A DNA stretch of 64,000 nucleotides from NCBI RefSeq assembly GCF_022345965.1, contig NZ_JAKRMU010000005.1, forward strand, positions 1 through 64,000, written 5' to 3'. A program made the position numbers and the translations under genes. Origin of the DNA: Corynebacterium sp. ACRQK (GTDB lineage: Bacteria > Actinomycetota > Actinomycetes > Mycobacteriales > Mycobacteriaceae). Positions 39,064-47,844 of this stretch are shown here, piece by piece (position 1 is the first letter of the stretch; each line of letters opens with the position of its first letter). Under the pieces are notes generated by a model. That model was not told the DNA's origin. It was given only the letters and a program-made list of their open reading frames with translations, and did not search any database.

Positions 39064-39300
39064 ATGGAACCAATTATCGTCGACAAAACCACCGGCACGG
39101 AGCTCTGGACCGCATCACAGTGCGCTGAGCACTCCGGCACAGCTCGTGGCACCTTCACCAGCTATGCAGGCCGCGGGCGCGCACCCCGCCCAGTGGCCAA
39201 GTACAACGGCCTGACCCTTTGGGATTCCAACGTGGTGAAGGAATGGCAGCAAAAACGCGATGGCGCCCCGACCTCGTCGGGCACCACCGCGCACAATTAG
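39064..39300 (+). CDS. Small MerR/AlpA-like helix-turn-helix protein
   Basis: 78 residues from the ATG at 39064. The centre reads W-T-A-S-Q-C-A-E-H-S-G-T-A-R-G-T-F, like the AlpA/excisionase winged-helix fold where a short HTH tests for a phage or plasmid operator. It ends with W-D-S-N-V-V-K-E-W, where such proteins place the second helix. It stands alone between a tRNA pair and rpiB. It could be a leftover of a mobile element or a domesticated regulator; function unknown. Confidence 0.65.
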   Translation: MEPIIVDKTTGTELWTASQCAEHSGTARGTFTSYAGRGRAPRPVAKYNGLTLWDSNVVKEWQQKRDGAPTSSGTTAHN

Positions 39301-39321
39301 ATCTCGAGCAAGAGTAGATCT

Positions 39322-39795
39322 TTAGCTCTCCGGCAGCGCCGGCGCCTCTCCCGTGCGCTCGTACTCAGCCAGGATGTCGATGCGGCGCTGGTGGCGCTCC
39401 GCCTCGGACCACGGCTGGGTGACGAAAGCGTCGACAATCGCCAGCGCCTCCTCCTCGGAGTGCATACGACCGCCCAGCCCGATCAGCTGGGCGTTGTTGT
39501 GTTCACGAGCCAGCTTCGCGGTCTCCACGGACCACGCCAGAGCACAGCGCGCGCCCGGAACCTTGTTGGCGGCAATTTGCTCGCCGTTGCCGGAACCGCC
39601 GAGCACGATGCCCAGCGAGCCCTCGTCCTCCACCACGGACTTGGCCGCTGCGATACAGAACGCCGGGTAGTCGTCGTTCGCGTCGTAGGTGTGGGCGCCA
39701 CAGTCCACAACCTCGAAGCCCTTGGAGGTCAAGTGATCCTTGATCACGTTCTTCATCTCGAAACCGGCATGATCTGCACCTAGGTAAATACGCAT
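39322..39795 (-). CDS. rpiB: Ribose-5-phosphate isomerase B
   Basis: 157 residues. The N-terminus M-R-I-Y-L-G-A-D-H-A-G-F-E and the motif G-S-G-N-G-E-Q-I-A-A-N-K-V are diagnostic of RpiB, which interconverts ribose-5-phosphate and ribulose-5-phosphate. The actinobacterial form uses a Glu in place of the Cys of the E. coli enzyme, and G-S-G-N-G-E fits that. The start is leaderless: TAGACT (minus, 39802-39807) lies 6 nt before the ATG. Confidence 0.95.
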   Translation of the reverse strand: MRIYLGADHAGFEMKNVIKDHLTSKGFEVVDCGAHTYDANDDYPAFCIAAAKSVVEDEGSLGIVLGGSGNGEQIAANKVPGARCALAWSVETAKLAREHNNAQLIGLGGRMHSEEEALAIVDAFVTQPWSEAERHQRRIDILAEYERTGEAPALPES

Positions 39796-39832
39796 GGTGT
39801 CAGTCTAGCCGGTTGCCGACTGCTCACGGGCA

Positions 39833-40489
39833 CTACTCAGCCACCGGCGCTTCGGTGCGGGAACGCTTCAGCTCAAAGAAGTGCGGGTTCGCCGCCAAGG
39901 TCACGGAGGCATCGAATAGCTTGCCTGCCTCTTCCCCACGCGGAATGCGGGTGATGACCGGCCCGAAGAAGGCCACGTCGCCCAGCTGCACTACCGGGGT
40001 GCCGACCTCGTCGCCCACCAGCTCGATCGCCTTGCCCTGAGATTCGCGCAGCAGCGCGTCGACAGAGCCCTCATCGTCGGCGGCCAGGTGGCCCACCTTG
40101 GCCAGGTCGGCGGGCAGCTCAGCTTCCTCCAGAGCCTCGGCGATCAGTTCGTCGTAGCCGTGCGGGTCGGTTGCATCGGCACGCTCCTCGTTGTGGATCT
40201 TGGTGCCCAGGGCGGTGTACCAGGCGGAAAGCTTCTCTGGGTGCTGCTGCCAAATCGCGGTGGCCACACGCGCCGGCGCCCACGCGGCATCCATCTTCTC
40301 GCGGTAGGCGGGGTCCAGGTCGCGGCCCTCGTTCAGTACGGAGAGGCTCATCGGTTGGAACTTCACCTCCACGTCGCGGACCTCCTGGACTTCCATCAGC
40401 CAGCGGCTGGTAACCCAGGCGAAGGGGCAGATGGCGTCGAAGAACATGGTTACGGTTTGGTTCTGGTTATTGTTCTGGGTAGCAGTCAT
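39833..40489 (-). CDS. DsbA-family oxidoreductase, mycothiol-dependent nitroreductase type
   Basis: 218 residues from the ATG at 40489, after GGGGGAC. The thioredoxin-fold signature lies near residue 25 as F-F-D-A-I-C-P-F-A-W-V-T-S-R-W, with a single Cys in C-P-F-A. The remainder is the helical DsbA insertion. This matches the actinobacterial DsbA-like proteins (Rv2466c group) that work with mycothiol. A second Cys of a C-x-x-C pair is absent, suggesting a monothiol mechanism. It is divergent from pepN. Confidence 0.78.
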   Translation of the reverse strand: MTATQNNNQNQTVTMFFDAICPFAWVTSRWLMEVQEVRDVEVKFQPMSLSVLNEGRDLDPAYREKMDAAWAPARVATAIWQQHPEKLSAWYTALGTKIHNEERADATDPHGYDELIAEALEEAELPADLAKVGHLAADDEGSVDALLRESQGKAIELVGDEVGTPVVQLGDVAFFGPVITRIPRGEEAGKLFDASVTLAANPHFFELKRSRTEAPVAE

Positions 40490-40536
40490 GTCCCCCACTC
40501 TAGCCATCGCGCGGGAACCCTGTCCGGCGCGCCTAC

Positions 40537-40549
40537 TAGGGTGGTCTGC
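40537..40549 (+). promoter_or_regulatory. Leaderless -10 element of pepN
   Basis: TAGGGT at 40537-40542, 7 nt, ATG at 40550. The same layout as bcp, glbO and cmrA. Confidence 0.6.
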
Positions 40550-43249
40550 ATGACTTCCATCAACCTAACCCGTACCGAGGCCGAGCATCGCGCTAGCCTC
40601 ATCAGCGATGTTCACTACACCATCCAGCTGGATCTTTCCGGCGGCGAGAAGCCCGAAAACAAGCACTTCCGCTCGCTGACCCGCATCACCTTCACCTCCG
40701 GCGCCGGGTCTACCTTCCTGGACCTGCGTGCGGACTCGCTGTCGCGGGTGGAGCTCGATGGCGCGGCATTTGGGGACTTTACTTATGACGCCACTACGGG
40801 CATTCCGCTCGAAGGCCTGTCTAGTGGCCAGCACGAGCTGCTGGTGGAGGCGGAGATTCTGTACTCCACCACGGGCCAGGGCCTGCACCGCTTCTTCGAC
40901 CCCAGCGACGACCAGGCCTACATGTACACCCAGTTCGAGACGGCGGACGCCAAGCGGGTTTTCGCCTGCTTCGACCAGCCGGACATCAAGGCGACCTATG
41001 ACGTTGAGCTCACCACGCCAGCCGAGTGGACCGTGGTGACGAACAATGAGGTTTCCGTGGCGGAGGCTAAAGGCGTCAATAAGAAAAAGCACAGTGCGAC
41101 CGTGGACTACCTGCTATCGACCTACCTCATTGCGTTTTGCGTCGGCCCGTGGCACGTGGTGCGCGACGAGTGGCGCGGTACGATCACCGAGCACCCGGAG
41201 TCCGCGGCGGCGCAGGATAAGAACTTGCAGACCAGTGGGGAAATGCGCGTGCCGCTGGCGCTGTACTGCCGGAAGTCGCTGGCGGAGTACCTGGATGCCG
41301 ACGAGCTATTCGAGGTGACCAAGCAGGGCTTCGACTACTACGCGGACAAGTTCGGCATCGGCTACCCGTTCTACAAGTACGACCAGATCTTCTGCCCGGA
41401 ATACAACATGGGAGCCATGGAGAACGCGGGTGCGGTGACGATCCGCGACGAGTACATCTTCCGCTCCGCAGCCAGCCACTACCAGTACGAACGCCGTGCG
41501 GATACGATCCTGCACGAGCTGGCGCACATGTGGTTCGGCGACCTGGTGACGATGAAGTGGTGGGACGACCTGTGGCTGAATGAATCCTTCGCCACCTGGT
41601 CAGCCGCCATGAGCCAGGCGGGGGCCACGAAGTACGACACGGCATGGGTGACCTTCAACAGCAAAGAGAAGGCGTGGGCGTATGCGCAGGATCAGCTGTC
41701 CTCCACCCACCCGGTGTTCTCCGACGCGGGCGACATCGAAACGGTGGAGGCCAACTTCGACGGCATCACCTACGCCAAGGGCGCAAGCGTGCTGAAGCAG
41801 CTGGCGGCCTACGTGGGGTTGGATGAGTTCTTCGCAGGCATCCGCGCGCACTTCGCGGCGCACGCCTGGGATAACGCAACGTTCGCGGACCTGCTGGGGG
41901 CGCTGGAGAAGGCTTCGGGGCGCGACCTTTCCGACTGGTCGGAGCAGTGGCTGCGCACCACGGGCATCAATACCCTGACCCCGGTCTTTGAGGTGAACGA
42001 CGGGGCTTACACTTCCTTCGCCGTGGAGCAGTCCGGCGCGCAGCCTGGCGCGGGCGAGACCCGCACCCACCGCATTGCCGTGGGTGTGTATAGCTTCGAG
42101 GACGACGGCGCGGGCAGCAAGGGCGGAGCGCTGAAGCGCACCAAGCGCGTGGAATTGGATATTTCCGGCGAGCGCACCGAAGTTCCAGAGCTGGTGGGCG
42201 TGCCCGCCGGCGACCTGGTGCTGGTCAACGACGATGACCTGGCCTACGGCAACATGGCGCTGGACGAGGGATCCCTGGCGACGGCGATCGGCGGCGGGGA
42301 TAGCGACGAAGCCGAAGGCGGCAAGCCGAACATCGTGCGCATCACAGATCCGATGGCGCGTGCCCTGGTGTGGTCCGCGGCATGGCAGATGACCCGCAAC
42401 GCGCAGATGCGGGCCCGCGACTTTATCGGCCTGGTTGCCGGTGGCGCAGCCGAAGAAACCGAGCTGGCAGTGCTAGAGCAGATCTTGGCCCAGGCCCGCG
42501 CGGCGGCTGCAAACTACGCAGACCCGGACTGGGCGGACGAAGGCTGGGCACAGCTGCGCGAGGCCTTCCTGGCGGCGGCGCGCAAGACTGAAGGCCCGGC
42601 TCAGCTGGCGTTCGTCCGGGCCTACATGGGTTGCGTGCACTCCGCGGAGTCGGCGGGCGTGCTGCGCGCGTTGTTGGGAGAGGTTGACGCCGCCGAGGTG
42701 ATCCCGGGCCTGGATGTGGACCAGGACCTGCGCTGGGCGATCATCATTGCGCTGACCGCCGCGGCCCGTGCCACCGGTGAAACCCCCGAGCAGGTGGAAG
42801 CACGCATTGCCGCCGAGGAGGCCCAGGACAAGTCCTCCAGCGGAGCAGCACTGGCACTGCAGGCGCGTTCGTCTGTGCCGGATGAGCAGACCAAGCAGCA
42901 GGTCTGGCGCGCCCTGACCGTGGAGGCCCCGCAGCAGAGCAACCTGAGCCTGCGCCACCGCAACGCGGGTCTGGTGCACGTCGGCCACGCCGACTTGTTG
43001 CAGCAGTTCAGCGAGGATTACGTTGCCCACGCCGTGGAGTGGTGGACGTCCCTGAACTCGGAGATGGCTCTACGCACCCTGGAGGGCATCTATCCCTCCT
43101 GGGATCACAGCGACGCAACGGATTCCGCCATCGCTGAACTCGTGAAGGCGGAAGACACCCCGAGTGGCCTGCGCCGCGTGCTCTCCGAGGGGCGCGACCG
43201 GGTGGCGCGTGCCAAGGCCGCCCGCGTGTTCGACGCGGCGGGAGAGTAA
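40550..43249 (+). CDS. pepN: Aminopeptidase N (M1 zinc metallopeptidase)
   Basis: 899 residues from the ATG at 40550; the open frame upstream to 40088 overlaps the divergent DsbA-like gene and is not real. The exopeptidase motif G-A-M-E-N lies at about residue 288 and the Zn site H-E-L-A-H at 322-326, with the third ligand Glu about 19 residues later in L-N-E-S-F-A. The C-terminal half is the ERAP1-like helical domain. It removes N-terminal residues from peptides in the cytosol. Two copies of the dispersed motif are in this gene (40786 in T-Y-D-A-T, 41072 in G-V-N-K-K-K). Confidence 0.96.
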   Translation: MTSINLTRTEAEHRASLISDVHYTIQLDLSGGEKPENKHFRSLTRITFTSGAGSTFLDLRADSLSRVELDGAAFGDFTYDATTGIPLEGLSSGQHELLVEAEILYSTTGQGLHRFFDPSDDQAYMYTQFETADAKRVFACFDQPDIKATYDVELTTPAEWTVVTNNEVSVAEAKGVNKKKHSATVDYLLSTYLIAFCVGPWHVVRDEWRGTITEHPESAAAQDKNLQTSGEMRVPLALYCRKSLAEYLDADELFEVTKQGFDYYADKFGIGYPFYKYDQIFCPEYNMGAMENAGAVTIRDEYIFRSAASHYQYERRADTILHELAHMWFGDLVTMKWWDDLWLNESFATWSAAMSQAGATKYDTAWVTFNSKEKAWAYAQDQLSSTHPVFSDAGDIETVEANFDGITYAKGASVLKQLAAYVGLDEFFAGIRAHFAAHAWDNATFADLLGALEKASGRDLSDWSEQWLRTTGINTLTPVFEVNDGAYTSFAVEQSGAQPGAGETRTHRIAVGVYSFEDDGAGSKGGALKRTKRVELDISGERTEVPELVGVPAGDLVLVNDDDLAYGNMALDEGSLATAIGGGDSDEAEGGKPNIVRITDPMARALVWSAAWQMTRNAQMRARDFIGLVAGGAAEETELAVLEQILAQARAAAANYADPDWADEGWAQLREAFLAAARKTEGPAQLAFVRAYMGCVHSAESAGVLRALLGEVDAAEVIPGLDVDQDLRWAIIIALTAAARATGETPEQVEARIAAEEAQDKSSSGAALALQARSSVPDEQTKQQVWRALTVEAPQQSNLSLRHRNAGLVHVGHADLLQQFSEDYVAHAVEWWTSLNSEMALRTLEGIYPSWDHSDATDSAIAELVKAEDTPSGLRRVLSEGRDRVARAKAARVFDAAGE

Positions 43250-43254
43250 CCGCC

Positions 43255-43295
43255 CGGCTGCGCCCCTGCGGCCAGGCGGCTGCGCCCCTGCGGCC
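43255..43295. repeat. Short tandem duplication after pepN
   Basis: CGGCTGCGCCCCTGCGGCC occurs at 43255-43273 and again at 43277-43295, a 22-bp period. It lies in the pepN-glbO spacer and can also fold into a GC-rich hairpin. Confidence 0.8.
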
Positions 43296-43337
43296 GTAGC
43301 CGCGCCCAACCTGCCCCGCCGGCTATGGCAGAACAGA

Positions 43338-43350
43338 TATGGTTGGAGGC
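43338..43350 (+). promoter_or_regulatory. Leaderless -10 element of glbO
   Basis: TATGGT at 43338-43343, 7 nt, ATG at 43351. The GGAGG inside the 7-nt spacer is too close to the ATG to act as a Shine-Dalgarno. Confidence 0.55.
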
Positions 43351-43740
43351 ATGACTTCTAGCTTCTACGACGCTGTTGGTGAGGAGACCTTCCGTGCCAT
43401 CGTGCACGAGTTTTATCGACAGGTCCGCACCGACGATATTCTCGGGCCGATGTACCCGGAACAGGACTTCGAGGGCGCCGAAGATCGACTCCGTTGGTTC
43501 CTAGTGCAGTACTGGGGCGGCCCAACGGAGTTCAACGCCCGGCGTGGCCACCCGCGCCTGCGGATGCGCCACGCCCCATTTCGCATCGACACGGCCGCCC
43601 GCGACCGCTGGCTGGAACTCATGGGCAACGCCATGGCCACCATCGATAAGGAACAACTACCCGACGAACACCGCGCGGCCATGTGGGAACACATGGAGCG
43701 AGTTGCGCACATGCTAGTCAACACTCCCGATCAGCACTAA
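43351..43740 (+). CDS. glbO: Group II truncated haemoglobin
   Basis: 129 residues from the ATG at 43351. The conserved F-Y-R-Q-V, the motif Q-Y-W-G-G-P near residue 53 and the proximal-His segment H-P-R-L-R-M-R-H-A-P-F (His 74) are those of the GlbO/trHbO family. These bind O2 with high affinity and may detoxify or deliver O2. In Corynebacteriales glbO sits near pepN, as here. It is followed after 2 bp by a TSUP permease. Confidence 0.93.
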   Translation: MTSSFYDAVGEETFRAIVHEFYRQVRTDDILGPMYPEQDFEGAEDRLRWFLVQYWGGPTEFNARRGHPRLRMRHAPFRIDTAARDRWLELMGNAMATIDKEQLPDEHRAAMWEHMERVAHMLVNTPDQH

Positions 43741-43742
43741 CA

Positions 43743-44537
43743 GTGTTAGCGGATCTTTCCGTCGAGGCGTTTTCAGTCCTCGCCGTGGGTTCCTTCGTCG
43801 CCGGGCTAATTGATGCCATCGTCGGCGGCGGTGGCCTCATCCTCATCCCTCTCATTTTGATCGTCGCGCCCGCGACCCCTGAAGCCTCGGCAATGGCGGC
43901 CAACAAGCTAGCGGCGGTCTTTGGTACTTCCTCAGCCGCCGCGCGTATGCTCCGCGCATCCGATGTGCGCCAGAAGATCGATCGGCGCCTGGTGGCCTAC
44001 GGAGTCCCGCTGGCGTTCGTCTGCGCGGCCTCTGGTGCGCTGCTGGTAGCAGCACTCAGCTCCGAGGTTCTGCGTCCCCTGGTGATTATTCTGCTGCTAG
44101 TAGTTGGCACGTATGTCGCCCTCAAACCCAGTTTCGGCACACCCCAACGCGCCCCTGCACGAAGCCCCCGCCGGTGGCTCATCGCACTCTTCGCGGTCGG
44201 AGCTATCGCCGCATACGACGGCTTCTTCGGCCCGGGCACCGGCACGTTCCTCATCATTGTTTTCACCGCGCTTCTTAGCAGATCCTTCGTAGAATCTGCC
44301 GCACTCGCGAAGATCATCAACACTGCCACGAACCTCGGCGCGCTGACCGTATTCGCCATCGGCGGCCACGTGCCCTGGCTACTGGGGCTCGGCCTAGCGG
44401 CCTTCAACGTGGCGGGCGCGCAAGTTGGGGCACGCCTGGTACTTTCCAAGGGAACCGGCTTTATCCGCATCGCGCTGCTCGTCGTTATCGCGGTCATGAG
44501 CACCAAGTTGGGCTACGACATGTACACCGGCGCTTAA
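43743..44537 (+). CDS. TSUP (TauE/SafE) family permease
   Basis: 264 residues from a GTG at 43743. Eight or so hydrophobic helices; the first repeat has G-L-I-D-A-I-V-G-G-G-G-L-I-L-I-P and the second G-F-F-G-P-G-T-G-T-F, the two signature loops of TSUP transporters. These move sulfur compounds or organic anions such as sulfoacetate; the substrate is not readable. The start is 2 bp after glbO, so it is co-transcribed. Confidence 0.87.
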   Translation: MLADLSVEAFSVLAVGSFVAGLIDAIVGGGGLILIPLILIVAPATPEASAMAANKLAAVFGTSSAAARMLRASDVRQKIDRRLVAYGVPLAFVCAASGALLVAALSSEVLRPLVIILLLVVGTYVALKPSFGTPQRAPARSPRRWLIALFAVGAIAAYDGFFGPGTGTFLIIVFTALLSRSFVESAALAKIINTATNLGALTVFAIGGHVPWLLGLGLAAFNVAGAQVGARLVLSKGTGFIRIALLVVIAVMSTKLGYDMYTGA

Positions 44538-44578
44538 TCCACTCGCAGCGCTCCTCACACGGAGGCTCTCCTACCCAT

Positions 44579-45280
44579 CTAGCGTGGCCCGGGCACCCGA
44601 GCCAGCCCACCGGGGCGCGGCGCATATACGCTGCCGACCAGCGCATCCACACGAATCCACGACCCGCTGGCGCTCACACGCACATAGTCATAATCCCGCA
44701 GCTTCTCCCCCGGCTCTGGAACCAACCGCAGGCCGCCGAGTGCCGCAATGGTTCGGCCCTCTAGCGCGACGGAGGCGGTGGCGTCATTACCTCGCTGCAC
44801 CGTCAGCACCTGCTGCTCCAGCAGGCTACGCGCAATCCCCATCGGGCCGGAGTTCGCCTCATTTTCCGTGGCCATGTCCGCGTGTAGGCCGCGCACCACG
44901 TCCCCCGGCACCGTATCGATCAGCTCGAATCCCTGCTGCGGAGGCGGCGAGCCAACCCACATCAGGTCCATGTCCGCGCCCAGGTCAAGGGTCTGCTGTC
45001 CGGGTTCAAACGCGACGATCGTCTCCAGCGCGTCGCTGGCATAGGCCACTGTGCCGGTGCTGCCTGCCTGTCCGGGCACTCGGACGGAAGCCACGCAGCC
45101 TAGGGGCGTCGAAATAAAAAGATCCGTCGACCGCTCCCCCACAGCGCTTAAGCGCACCAGCGCGCCCGGATCCATCACCAGCGCGCGTTTCATCACCGCC
45201 CCCGCGCGCCGCATGGCACTCACGGCCGCGGTCGCGGATCGCGAATCAATTGTTCCCTGTAGATCGATTGTGACGCCCAT
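44579..45280 (-). CDS. Conserved hypothetical protein, no recognised domain
   Basis: 233 residues; I do not recognise a family. It has no signal peptide or membrane helix. The sequence alternates short strands with Gly/Asp turns, suggesting a beta-rich soluble protein. The ATG overlaps a copy of the GGCGTCA core (45271) that has no A-rich tail. It is convergent with the permease gene and codon use is like its neighbours. Confidence 0.6.
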   Translation of the reverse strand: MGVTIDLQGTIDSRSATAAVSAMRRAGAVMKRALVMDPGALVRLSAVGERSTDLFISTPLGCVASVRVPGQAGSTGTVAYASDALETIVAFEPGQQTLDLGADMDLMWVGSPPPQQGFELIDTVPGDVVRGLHADMATENEANSGPMGIARSLLEQQVLTVQRGNDATASVALEGRTIAALGGLRLVPEPGEKLRDYDYVRVSASGSWIRVDALVGSVYAPRPGGLARVPGPR

Positions 45281-45372
45281 AGTTCCCCCACCTTAGCCCT
45301 CCCCAAAGCTTTAGCTCACACGGGCTGGGCGCTTACCGGTCAGTGAATCTGCTCTGGGTTGAATGCGCGCTG

Positions 45373-45855
45373 TTAGAAGCGGGCGGCGGTGGTGGCGCGG
45401 TCGGTGACCACCTCGTGGTCCTCCGGGATGAGGAATTGGTTGATGTTGCTGATGTCCTGATCGCTCCACTCACGGGACTTCCCGGTCATCACGTCGATGC
45501 CCACCATGACAGCATCGATGGTGCAGGTGATCCGTCCGACGGAATCCTGGACAACCTGGCGCATGGTGCAGGATTTGCGCCCGACGTCGATGAAGTAGGA
45601 GGCCACAGCGACTTCCGACTCCCCCGGAGACAGCGGGAACGGATAGTCGATGGTGGTGTGGCGTGCGAACATCGGGGGCACGGCAATGTCCATTTCCATC
45701 AGAACGTCTTTGAGGAAGACCATCCGCGCGTCCTGGCCGAATTCCAGATATTTGGCGTTGTTGACGTGCTGGTATTGGTCGAAGTCGGACCAACGGAGCT
45801 CGCGGCGGCAGGTATGCCAGCGAGTCCCGGTGGCCTCGTATTCGATGAAGGGCAT
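45373..45855 (-). CDS. Acyl-CoA thioesterase, hotdog fold (4HBT type)
   Basis: 160 residues. The N-terminal segment L-R-W-S-D-F-D-Q-Y-Q-H-V-N-N-A-K-Y shows the catalytic Asp and the H-V-N-N motif of the 4-hydroxybenzoyl-CoA thioesterase group. The single hotdog domain spans the whole protein. It hydrolyses acyl-CoA esters; substrate not known. About 180 bp downstream of ettA and separated from it by a strong terminator. Confidence 0.88.
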   Translation of the reverse strand: MPFIEYEATGTRWHTCRRELRWSDFDQYQHVNNAKYLEFGQDARMVFLKDVLMEMDIAVPPMFARHTTIDYPFPLSPGESEVAVASYFIDVGRKSCTMRQVVQDSVGRITCTIDAVMVGIDVMTGKSREWSDQDISNINQFLIPEDHEVVTDRATTAARF

Positions 45856-45962
45856 TGCGTTTCAAACCTCGCTTAGAACCTCACAGGTAACTTTTGTTTC
45901 GTGAACCAATCTTGCCACATCCTTCACACAGGTTCACGTTGTTACACGGTTTCAAGCGAGAA

Positions 45963-45998
45963 ACGCGGCGCAGGCCTATTGGTTAGCCTGCGCCGCGT
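45963..45998 (-). terminator. Terminator after ettA
   Basis: ACGCGGCGCAGGC (45963-45975) pairs perfectly over 13 bp with GCCTGCGCCGCGT (45986-45998), 10-nt loop. The minus strand continues TTTCTCG. Confidence 0.85.
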
Positions 45999-46031
45999 GC
46001 TGTAGCAACGTGCTGTGGCGGAACGCGCGGT

Positions 46032-47702
46032 CTAGCGGGTCAGCTTGCGGTGCGTTACGCGGTGCGGACGTGCAGCCTCCGGGCCGAGGCGCTCGACCTT
46101 GTTCTTCTCGTAGTCCTCGAAGTTGCCCTCGAACCAGTACCACTGGCCTTCGGCAACGTTGCCCTCCCAAGCCAGGATGTGGGTACAGGTGCGGTCCAGG
46201 AACCAGCGGTCGTGCGAAATGACCACGGCGCAGCCCGGGAACTGCTGCAGAGCGTTCTCCAGGGAAGACAGGGTCTCCACGTCCAGGTCGTTAGTCGGCT
46301 CATCCAGCAGGATCAGGTTGCCACCCTGCTTCAGCGTCAGCGCCAGGTTCAGACGGTTGCGCTCACCACCGGACAGCACCTTGGAAGGCTTCTGCTGGTC
46401 CGGGCCCTTGAAGCCGAACGCGGACAGGTACGCGCGGGAAGGCATTTCGTTCTGGCCGACGTGAATGAAGTCCAGGCCGTCGGAGACAACCTCCCAGACC
46501 GTCTGCTCCGGGTCGATGTTCTCGCGGTTCTGGTCCACGTAGCTCAACTGAACTGTGGAGCCAACCTTCACCTCGCCGGAGTCCGGCTCCTCCAGGCCAA
46601 CGATGGTCTTAAACAGAGTGGTCTTACCCACACCGTTCGGGCCGATGACGCCCACAATGCCGTTGCGCGGCAGGGTGAACGACAGGTCCTTGATCAGGGT
46701 GCGGCCGTCGAATCCCTTGTTCAGGTCCTTGACCTCGACCACCTGGTTGCCCAGGCGCGGCGGAGTCGGAATCTGGATCTCTTCAAAGTCCAGCTTCTTG
46801 TACTTCTCAGCCTCGGCAGCCATCTCCTCGTAGCGCTGCAGGCGGGCCTTGTTCTTCGCCTGGCGAGCCTTCGCGCCGGAGCGGACCCACTGTAGCTCTT
46901 CCTTGAGTCGCTTCTGTAGCTTCGCGTCCTTCTTGCCTGCAACCTCCAGGCGCTTGGCCTTGGTCTCCAGGTAGGTGGAGTAGTTGCCCTCGTAGGGGTA
47001 CAGTTTGCCGCGGTCGACCTCACAGATCCAGCCGGCGACGTGGTCCAGGAAGTAGCGGTCGTGGGTGACGGCCAGAACGGCACCCTTGTAGTCCTTCAGG
47101 TGCTGCTCCAGCCACAGCACGGACTCGGCGTCCAGGTGGTTTGTGGGCTCGTCTAGCAGCAGCAGGTCCGGCTCGGAAAGCAGCAGCTTCGCCAGGGCTA
47201 CGCGGCGGCGCTCACCTCCGGAGAGGTGGGTCACCGGCTCATCGGACGGCGGGCAGCGCAGCGCTTCCATGGCCTGCTCGATCTTGGAGTCCAGCTCCCA
47301 CGCATCTGCAGCGTCGATCTTCTCCTGCAGAGTCGTCATCTCTTCCATCAACTCGTCGGTGTAGTTGGTGGCCATCTCTTCGGCGATCTCTTCGTAGCGC
47401 TGGCGGATTTCGAAGATCTCGCCCATGCCCTCTTCGACGTTCTGGCGAACGGTCTTTTCCTCGTTCAGCGGCGGCTCCTGCAGCAGAATGCCGACGGTTG
47501 CGCCGGGGTCCAGGAAAGCCTCGCCGTTGGAGGGCTGATCGATGCCAGCCATGATCTTCAGGATGGAGGACTTACCTGCACCGTTCGGGCCCACCACGCC
47601 GATCTTGGCGCCGGGGTAGAACGCCATCGTGACGTTATCCAGGATGACTTTATCGCCGTGCGCCTTGCGCACGTTTTTCATGGTGTAAATGAACTCGCCC
47701 AC
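46032..47702 (-). CDS. ettA: Energy-dependent translational throttle protein EttA (ABC-F)
   Basis: 556 residues from a GTG at 47702; the open frame to 47771 lacks conserved sequence. Two ABC cassettes without membrane domains: Walker A G-P-N-G-A-G-K-S-S and later G-P-N-G-V-G-K-T-T, with signature motifs L-S-G-G-E-R-R-R-V-A and L-S-G-G-E-R-N-R. The P-site-interaction linker between the cassettes and the EttA-type arm are present. EttA sits in the ribosomal E site and gates the first elongation step in response to ATP/ADP. It is followed by a strong hairpin. Confidence 0.95.
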   Translation of the reverse strand: MGEFIYTMKNVRKAHGDKVILDNVTMAFYPGAKIGVVGPNGAGKSSILKIMAGIDQPSNGEAFLDPGATVGILLQEPPLNEEKTVRQNVEEGMGEIFEIRQRYEEIAEEMATNYTDELMEEMTTLQEKIDAADAWELDSKIEQAMEALRCPPSDEPVTHLSGGERRRVALAKLLLSEPDLLLLDEPTNHLDAESVLWLEQHLKDYKGAVLAVTHDRYFLDHVAGWICEVDRGKLYPYEGNYSTYLETKAKRLEVAGKKDAKLQKRLKEELQWVRSGAKARQAKNKARLQRYEEMAAEAEKYKKLDFEEIQIPTPPRLGNQVVEVKDLNKGFDGRTLIKDLSFTLPRNGIVGVIGPNGVGKTTLFKTIVGLEEPDSGEVKVGSTVQLSYVDQNRENIDPEQTVWEVVSDGLDFIHVGQNEMPSRAYLSAFGFKGPDQQKPSKVLSGGERNRLNLALTLKQGGNLILLDEPTNDLDVETLSSLENALQQFPGCAVVISHDRWFLDRTCTHILAWEGNVAEGQWYWFEGNFEDYEKNKVERLGPEAARPHRVTHRKLTR

Positions 47703-47778
47703 GGTGAACTCTTTTGACCTTTCGTGGTTAGTGTCCCAATGTATTCGCCCACCCAGTGTACGTGGTGCCACCGTGCAA

Positions 47779-47820
47779 AGGCCGACCTGGGCTACTCCCC
47801 CGAGCTCCCCAAGTCGGCCT
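47779..47820 (-). terminator. Hairpin between ssb paralogue and ettA
   Basis: AGGCCGACCTGGG (47779-47791) pairs with CCCAAGTCGGCCT (47808-47820), 13 positions with one A-C mismatch or a wobble. It lies downstream of the ssb paralogue on the minus strand. There is no long T run. Confidence 0.6.
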
Positions 47821-47844
47821 CACCTTTTAGCGATCATTCGCCAC

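Noticed and set aside
40088-40549. 154-codon N-terminal extension of pepN
   Set aside because: Overlaps the DsbA-like gene on the other strand; M1 peptidases start at about the ATG at 40550, which has a leaderless promoter.
45271-45278. Further GGCGTCA cores (e.g. 1738, 3740, 24392, 33920, 34790, 42685, 44780, 45271, 46646, 51758, 59938, 60947) as members of the dispersed motif
   Set aside because: They lack the A-rich tail and are close to the number expected from composition, so they are not counted as members.
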